Positions 60,320-64,000 of a stretch of DNA of 64,000 bases are shown one piece after another. Below the pieces are notes generated by a model that was not told the origin of the DNA, searched no databases, and worked only from the letters and a program-made list of their open reading frames with translations. How positions within the stretch are numbered: the first letter of the stretch is position 1; each line of letters opens with the position of its first letter. The stretch spans positions 1 to 64,000 of the forward strand of contig CALWLS010000005.1 of the NCBI GenBank assembly GCA_944381575.1. Reading direction: 5' to 3'. The translations under genes and the position numbers were made by a program. Source of the stretch: an uncultured Lachnospiraceae bacterium (GTDB taxonomy: Bacteria > Bacillota > Clostridia > Lachnospirales > Lachnospiraceae).

Positions 60320-61327
60320 ATGGCAGAGACAAAGAGTGCACAGATAGCAACACAGGGAAAACAGCAGGTATCAACGAAGGTTGGAATCACGGGATATTTA
60401 AGCAATGATCGGGTAAGGGAGCAGATAGTAAATGTGGTTGGCGAGAAGAATGCTACAAGATTCATTTCTTCTGTAGTTTCGGCGGTTCAGACAAATAAGG
60501 CATTGCAGGCCTGCACTAACCAGAGTATTTTTTCTGCGGCTCTTTTGGGCGAATCCTTACAGCTTACACCGAGTCCGCAGTTAGGCCAGTATTATATGGT
60601 TCCATACGAAAATACGAAGTTAAGGATAAATGAGGCGCAGTTCCAGATCGGATATAAAGGATACATTCAGTTGGCGATTAGGAGCGGCCAGTATCGCAAG
60701 ATCGTAGTTTCAGACGTAAGACAGGGTGAAGTCAGGTTCTACAATCCGATTACTGAGGAATTTGGGATGGATCCGGTTCTCGATATGAAGAAGCGACAGG
60801 CACTTCCAGTTATCGGATATTACGGAATGTTTGAATTGACAAACGGATTTAGAAAAGAACTGTATTGGCCGAGAGAACAGATGGAAGAACATGCAAAAAC
60901 ATACTCAAAGGGATATGCAAGCGACTTGAGAAAACATACTTCCTATACTTTCTGGACAAAGAATTTCGATGCAATGGCGAAGAAAACACTTATCCGCCAG
61001 CTTATCAGCAAATGGGGAATTATGAGTGTTGAAATGCAGAAAGCATATGAGGCTGACATGGGCGTTCTGGACGAGGACGGAACGGTACGTTATGTAGATA
61101 ACGAGCCGGATATTGTTGCAGATGTCGAAGCTGAGATAGCAGAAAATTCCAACAAAGAGGAGTTTGTCATCGAGGAACCGCCCGCAATCGAGGAAAAGCC
61201 GGAACCCAAAACCGTTTCAGATGTGACCGCAGGAGTGAAAGAGAAAGAGGCGGCTGGTAAGGACATGAATGTCTCTACCAAAGAAAAGAAAGAACAGCCT
61301 TTGCCCGATTTCATGAAAGTTGAGTAA
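60320..61327 (+). CDS. recT: RecT single-strand annealing protein
   Basis: The 335-residue protein has the RecT core: ALQACTNQSIFSAALLGESLQL, QLGQYYMVPYEN, AQFQIGYKGYIQLAIRSGQY, and SYTFWTKNFDAMAKKTLIRQL (residues about 60-230). The C-terminal 90 residues are a Glu/Lys/Pro-rich tail typical of these proteins. RecT anneals complementary single strands for phage recombination. No RecE exonuclease adjoins; the Rad50-like ATPase takes that place. Confidence 0.94.
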   Translation: MAETKSAQIATQGKQQVSTKVGITGYLSNDRVREQIVNVVGEKNATRFISSVVSAVQTNKALQACTNQSIFSAALLGESLQLTPSPQLGQYYMVPYENTKLRINEAQFQIGYKGYIQLAIRSGQYRKIVVSDVRQGEVRFYNPITEEFGMDPVLDMKKRQALPVIGYYGMFELTNGFRKELYWPREQMEEHAKTYSKGYASDLRKHTSYTFWTKNFDAMAKKTLIRQLISKWGIMSVEMQKAYEADMGVLDEDGTVRYVDNEPDIVADVEAEIAENSNKEEFVIEEPPAIEEKPEPKTVSDVTAGVKEKEAAGKDMNVSTKEKKEQPLPDFMKVE

Positions 61328-61329
61328 TT

Positions 61330-61473
61330 ATGAAGAAAAAGGTACTTATAACGTTACAGATTATTTTGCTTGTAATCTGGGGAATAGCGCTTTGCTGTGA
61401 AATGAATATTTTGCAAGCATTTTGTTTTCTGGCTTTTTGGACATTGATGTTTGTGCGAATTTTAATTAAATAA
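61330..61473 (+). CDS. Small membrane protein (47 residues)
   Basis: Starts three bases after the recT stop and reads a KKK start and two hydrophobic segments (LQIILLVIWGIALCC and AFCFLAFWTLMFVRILI). No clear ribosome binding site apart from the recT end. Function unknown. Confidence 0.5.
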   Translation: MKKKVLITLQIILLVIWGIALCCEMNILQAFCFLAFWTLMFVRILIK

Positions 61474-61549
61474 TATCCCCGGCGGATGAGAGCTTAGCCA
61501 GTAAGTGAACTAAAATGATGGTTCTGCCGGGATTGAAAGGATAGAGTGA
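61474..61549 (+). other. Short intergenic region with a paired element
   Basis: CCCGGC (61478-61483) and GCCGGG (61526-61531), extended by flanking AT pairs, could form a stem enclosing about 42 bases. Function unknown; translation of the next gene starts 16 bases after it with GAAAGG. Confidence 0.35.
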
Positions 61550-61966
61550 ATGAAATACATACTTGAACTTTCCGAAGAACAAGCCGAAATCATCAAGATC
61601 GCATTGGAAGAATACTTTCGGCTGAGGATGAACCAAACGTGGGATTTTGCGGATGATATTTGCTTTGATGGCTTTAATTATGAAAGTCATACACCGGAAG
61701 ATTTCGATGACCGGATTGAGCGCAGAGATATGTTCCGAGACGAACTTGAAAAACTTCTGAACATAGTACATCCGCTGCAGTTTAGAGGCAATAAATTTCG
61801 TGAAAAAACTATAGAAATGCGGCGAGCGCAGGACATTTGGCAGGTAATCCGGCACAGATTATGGAAAGACCGGGGCGGCGATAAAGATGATTGGTGTGTG
61901 GATGCAAGACAACCTATGCCAATGACCAATGAACCATTGCCGAAGATGGAGAAGGTGAAAGAATGA
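61550..61966 (+). CDS. Hypothetical phage protein
   Basis: A 138-residue protein beginning MKYILELSEEQAEIIKIALEEY, a start found in many small phage proteins of Firmicutes, with a DDRIERRDMFRDELEKLL helix and C-terminal basic residues. No catalytic motif visible. It overlaps the next gene by four bases. Confidence 0.7.
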   Translation: MKYILELSEEQAEIIKIALEEYFRLRMNQTWDFADDICFDGFNYESHTPEDFDDRIERRDMFRDELEKLLNIVHPLQFRGNKFREKTIEMRRAQDIWQVIRHRLWKDRGGDKDDWCVDARQPMPMTNEPLPKMEKVKE

Positions 61967-62148
61967 CCAACCTTGAAAAGCTTAATTCTTTAATGGGAAC
62001 ACAGCCAATAGATGAACAGGCAGTCGGAATGTTGATTAGCCACATTTCACGAGACATAAGAAATTCGTGTTTGGAGTCTCATATCGAGTATTACGTCGAA
62101 CTGTATAGATCTATGAAAGACTGGCTGAATAGTGAGGTGAAAGAATGA
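61963..62148 (+). CDS. Hypothetical small protein
   Basis: 61 residues, mostly helical (IDEQAVGMLISHISRDIRNSC, then YYVELYRSMKDWL). ATGA overlaps on both sides bind it to the neighbouring genes. No family recognised. Confidence 0.65.
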   Translation: MTNLEKLNSLMGTQPIDEQAVGMLISHISRDIRNSCLESHIEYYVELYRSMKDWLNSEVKE

Positions 62149-62327
62149 GAAAGTGTAAAGGAAGATATTACAAACAAGGACAATGCCATGATTTTGAAAT
62201 GGGATATTTCCATCAGTGGGGATGCAATTACGAGGAAAGTGTGGCAATCATTGAACTTCCAAATGGAGAGGTAGTTATGTCTGTTGCGGATGATATTCAG
62301 TTTTTAGATACGGTGGTGGAAGAATGA
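62145..62327 (+). CDS. Hypothetical small protein
   Basis: 60 residues with a beta-rich pattern (GRYYKQGQCHDFEMGYFHQWG, EESVAIIELPNGEVVMS). It looks like a compact fold of the kind common in phage accessory genes. ATGA overlaps on both sides. Function unknown. Confidence 0.65.
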   Translation: MRKCKGRYYKQGQCHDFEMGYFHQWGCNYEESVAIIELPNGEVVMSVADDIQFLDTVVEE

Positions 62328-62917
62328 TCGGAACAAAAGAACAAAAAACTCCAAAGATGACTCAAGAATTAGCCAGAGAACTTCTTTCAAAGTATGACGG
62401 AAATCATTCCCTGCTATGGCCAATTCTTGAAGTTGAAATAGATGAATACAACTATCCGATTGTAGACAATCCATTTCCAGAGGAGTTTTTATTCTTTGAG
62501 GATGATTACCTGAGATATTATCTGGACATTTTGGAAAGAGAAATACCTTCTAAAACAGTTGTTGATATTGGATGTCAAAACGGCTTCCAGTCCTATATCT
62601 TCGAGGATTTTGATTATATAGGAATCGATATCTTAGAGCATAAGTGGTTCAGGAATAAGGGAAATTATATCAGAGATGATTTTTTTAATTTGAATATGGA
62701 TTTGTCAGACAAAATCGTAATTTCAAACATGTCTCTTGGATACTTTAACACATGGAGCCCTGGATGTACGGACGAGGTAATAGCAGATAAGTTAAAGACT
62801 TGTAAATGGCTATACATTGGAACAACTCCAACGCTTATTGATTTATTAAAGCCTTATTTTAATGAGATAAAGTTTTTTAAAAATGGTGAGTTCCCGAGAG
62901 TGTTTTTAGGGAAATGA
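62324..62917 (+). CDS. SAM-dependent methyltransferase-like protein
   Basis: The 197-residue protein has motif I VVDIGCQNGFQSYIF (about residues 80-95) and the acidic residue of motif II in YIGIDILEH (about 100-108), followed by IVISNMSLGYFN in the motif IV position, as in class I methyltransferases. No DNA-specific (D/N)PPY motif is present, so DNA methylation is unlikely. Substrate unknown; it may be catalytically active or only fold-related. Confidence 0.7.
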   Translation: MIGTKEQKTPKMTQELARELLSKYDGNHSLLWPILEVEIDEYNYPIVDNPFPEEFLFFEDDYLRYYLDILEREIPSKTVVDIGCQNGFQSYIFEDFDYIGIDILEHKWFRNKGNYIRDDFFNLNMDLSDKIVISNMSLGYFNTWSPGCTDEVIADKLKTCKWLYIGTTPTLIDLLKPYFNEIKFFKNGEFPRVFLGK

Positions 62918-62932
62918 ATTTGGGAGGAATAG

Positions 62933-63085
62933 ATGACCGAAGATATAACTTTTTGCCTCGATAAAACATGTGAATACATGGAGTGCATAAGAAACTCAAA
63001 ACATATAAAACTGCCTATCCCACATAGCTTTGCTGATTTCAAGGGGACTGAATATTGCCCATTAAGGAAAAATGAAAAAGAGTAA
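62933..63085 (+). CDS. Small cysteine-containing protein (50 residues)
   Basis: Starts with ATG after a GGGAGGAAT site and contains four cysteines (FCLDKTCEYMEC and YCPL), which could bind zinc or an iron-sulfur cluster. It overlaps the next gene by 14 bases. Function unknown. Confidence 0.65.
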   Translation: MTEDITFCLDKTCEYMECIRNSKHIKLPIPHSFADFKGTEYCPLRKNEKE

Positions 63086-63530
63086 TGCTTTAGATAAAAA
63101 TTTCAACTATGCCATTAAGTCAACATGGCGCAAATGCTTACAAATAGAACTTCTCATTCTATATGAACAAGCTGAATATACGCCTGATGGACTTGAGGAG
63201 TTTGCAGCATGTTTTCAGGCATATCTAAAGGATGCCAACAACAATTCTTCGGAACTGTCCGAATTAATAGACCAGTTTGAAAGTGAAACTAATCTTCATA
63301 TATCAGAAGTCAAGTTATCCGGCACACCTATTGCAAAGGCTATCAAAACAACTCAGGCGATATGCGTTCAGATCGGAGCTATCATCCTTTGGCTTGTGGG
63401 CTCATGGCATAAAGAAGATGTAAGACAGTTTGTATATCAGTGTTGGGATAGTTTTAATCACTATGTTGAATTAACTCCGAGGATTTCGGAAATGGAAGCA
63501 GCAACTGGAGTAAAGACCAAATGGAAATGA
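63072..63530 (+). CDS. Hypothetical phage protein
   Basis: 152 residues, helix-rich, with a hydrophobic stretch ICVQIGAIILWLVGSW (about residues 97-112) that might be a membrane segment or a buried helix. No family recognised. Overlaps its neighbours. Confidence 0.65.
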   Translation: MKKSNALDKNFNYAIKSTWRKCLQIELLILYEQAEYTPDGLEEFAACFQAYLKDANNNSSELSELIDQFESETNLHISEVKLSGTPIAKAIKTTQAICVQIGAIILWLVGSWHKEDVRQFVYQCWDSFNHYVELTPRISEMEAATGVKTKWK

Positions 63531-63781
63531 CGGAATTTAATAAAGACAGGATAGAGGCATTCCGCAGTATGGATAAGACTAAGGTCAGGGAATACTGTCG
63601 AAAGTACCATATCGAATGTCCTATCGAGTCTAAGAAACTGGAGATCATGATTCACAGAGCAAGGACAGAGTTGGATTTTCTGACTGAGGAAGAACGTGAA
63701 TACAGCCGTAAGTGGCTTAAGGCAAGAAATATAAGCCTTGGTAAAAGGATCTCCCTTAAGAACTATGATGACGATTATTAA
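63521..63781 (+). CDS. Hypothetical phage protein
   Basis: 86 residues, strongly basic (KVREYCRKYHIE, REYSRKWLKARNISLGKRIS). The second ATG at 63527 overlaps the preceding stop (ATGA) and may be the real start, giving 84 residues. Possibly nucleic-acid binding, but nothing specific is visible. Confidence 0.6.
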   Translation: MEMTEFNKDRIEAFRSMDKTKVREYCRKYHIECPIESKKLEIMIHRARTELDFLTEEEREYSRKWLKARNISLGKRISLKNYDDDY

Positions 63782-63792
63782 AGGAGGCTTAC

Positions 63793-64000
63793 TTGATTAT
63801 ATTAGAGGACTCCAGACAACAGGAACTGAAACACGAAACTAAGCATGAATGGTTTGCAGAAAACGGCATAGAGATACGTAGAAGTAAGCTTTATGTAGGT
63901 GATTATACCTTACCGACTAATCAGAGTATCTGCATAGACACCAAAGCCTCTATTGAGGAACTTGTATCAAACATATGTGGGCAGCAGCACGAGCGTTTTC
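63793..64000 (+). CDS. ERCC4-type nuclease, truncated by the window end
   Basis: From a TTG at 63793 with an AAGGAGG site the frame reads IILEDSRQQELKHETKHEW, then KLYVGDYTL and ICIDTKASIEEL, the ERCC4/XPF-type nuclease pattern (ED...GDY...DxKxS) seen in several Firmicute phage proteins. The open frame continues past 64000. Structure-specific or resolvase-like cutting in recombination is the likely role. Confidence 0.75.
   Translation, partial: MIILEDSRQQELKHETKHEWFAENGIEIRRSKLYVGDYTLPTNQSICIDTKASIEELVSNICGQQHERF

Larger units (their letters stand above)
52189..64000. mobile_element. Left part of an integrated prophage or phage-like element
   Basis: The module order is temperate-phage-like: integrase, ImmA-like protease and repressor on the minus strand; then a control region, Cro-like protein, antirepressor, closely packed small genes with ATGA overlaps, a recombination ATPase with RecT and an ERCC4-type nuclease. 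GC content is lower than in the flanking chromosome. Neither structural nor lysis cassettes nor the right end lie in the window, so a defective prophage or another integrative element remains possible. Confidence 0.85.

Noticed and set aside
1-64000. CRISPR arrays, rRNA genes or insertion sequences
   Set aside because: No regularly spaced repeats of 24-40 bases, no rRNA-like sequence and no transposase were seen on either strand.

Overview
The window looks like a chromosomal segment of an anaerobic, low-to-mid GC Firmicute, most likely of the family Lachnospiraceae (class Clostridia). This rests on gene content and order rather than a database search: a PduL-type phosphotransacetylase next to acetate kinase, an infC-rpmI-rplT operon with an attenuated leader, a murI-murB-hprK-whiA-HPr-like run, a fused SecDF next to tgt and yajC, DarA, TmcAL, and GGAGG-type ribosome binding sites throughout. 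I cannot name a species.

Bases 1-26200 are mostly housekeeping: a small XRE regulator, tRNA-Leu(CAA), polA, coaE, a WalJ-like hydrolase, sstT, tmcAL (minus), darA, pduL-ackA, infC-rpmI-rplT, a glycine riboswitch with its Na+/amino-acid symporter, two more tRNA-Leu genes, murI, murB, hprK, whiA, a Crh-like HPr paralogue, dnaE, dusB, greA and lysS. Several have unusual architecture. WhiA lacks one LAGLIDADG half. The HPr homologue has no histidine but keeps the regulatory serine. LysRS carries a C-terminal tRNA-binding domain.

Bases 26200-36900 hold a lone DUF4143-type ATPase and a remnant of a second one (probably acquired), a large M16-family lipoprotein protease, tRNA-Gly(CCC), and a PhoP/PhoR-like two-component system followed by a Na+/phosphate cotransporter, cysK and an Rrf2 regulator. 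Two arrays of hexamers with an 11-bp period, one before the response regulator and one before the cotransporter, look like PhoP boxes, so this block is probably a phosphate-starvation unit.

Bases 36950-48110 are a surface-polysaccharide region: rfbA (minus) divergent from rfbB-rfbD, then glmM, glf (galactofuranose), three glycosyltransferases, a secreted cell-wall-binding-repeat protein and a DMT transporter. rfbC is missing from the cluster. Bases 48190-51896 are secDF-tgt-yajC.

From about 52190 to the window end lies the left part of an integrated prophage or related element with lower GC. It has a tyrosine integrase, ImmA-like protease and repressor on the minus strand. A control region follows with face-to-face promoters, then rightward early genes: Cro-like regulator, antirepressor, many small ORFs, a secreted SleB-like hydrolase, a Rad50-like ATPase, RecT, a methyltransferase-like protein and an ERCC4-type nuclease that runs off the end. 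No structural phage genes are visible, so phage versus other integrative element is not settled. I found no CRISPR array, rRNA or insertion sequence. No clear-cut new system stands out; the best candidates for something undescribed are the HprK/short WhiA/His-less HPr trio and the ATPase-(TAACG gene)-RecT recombination module.
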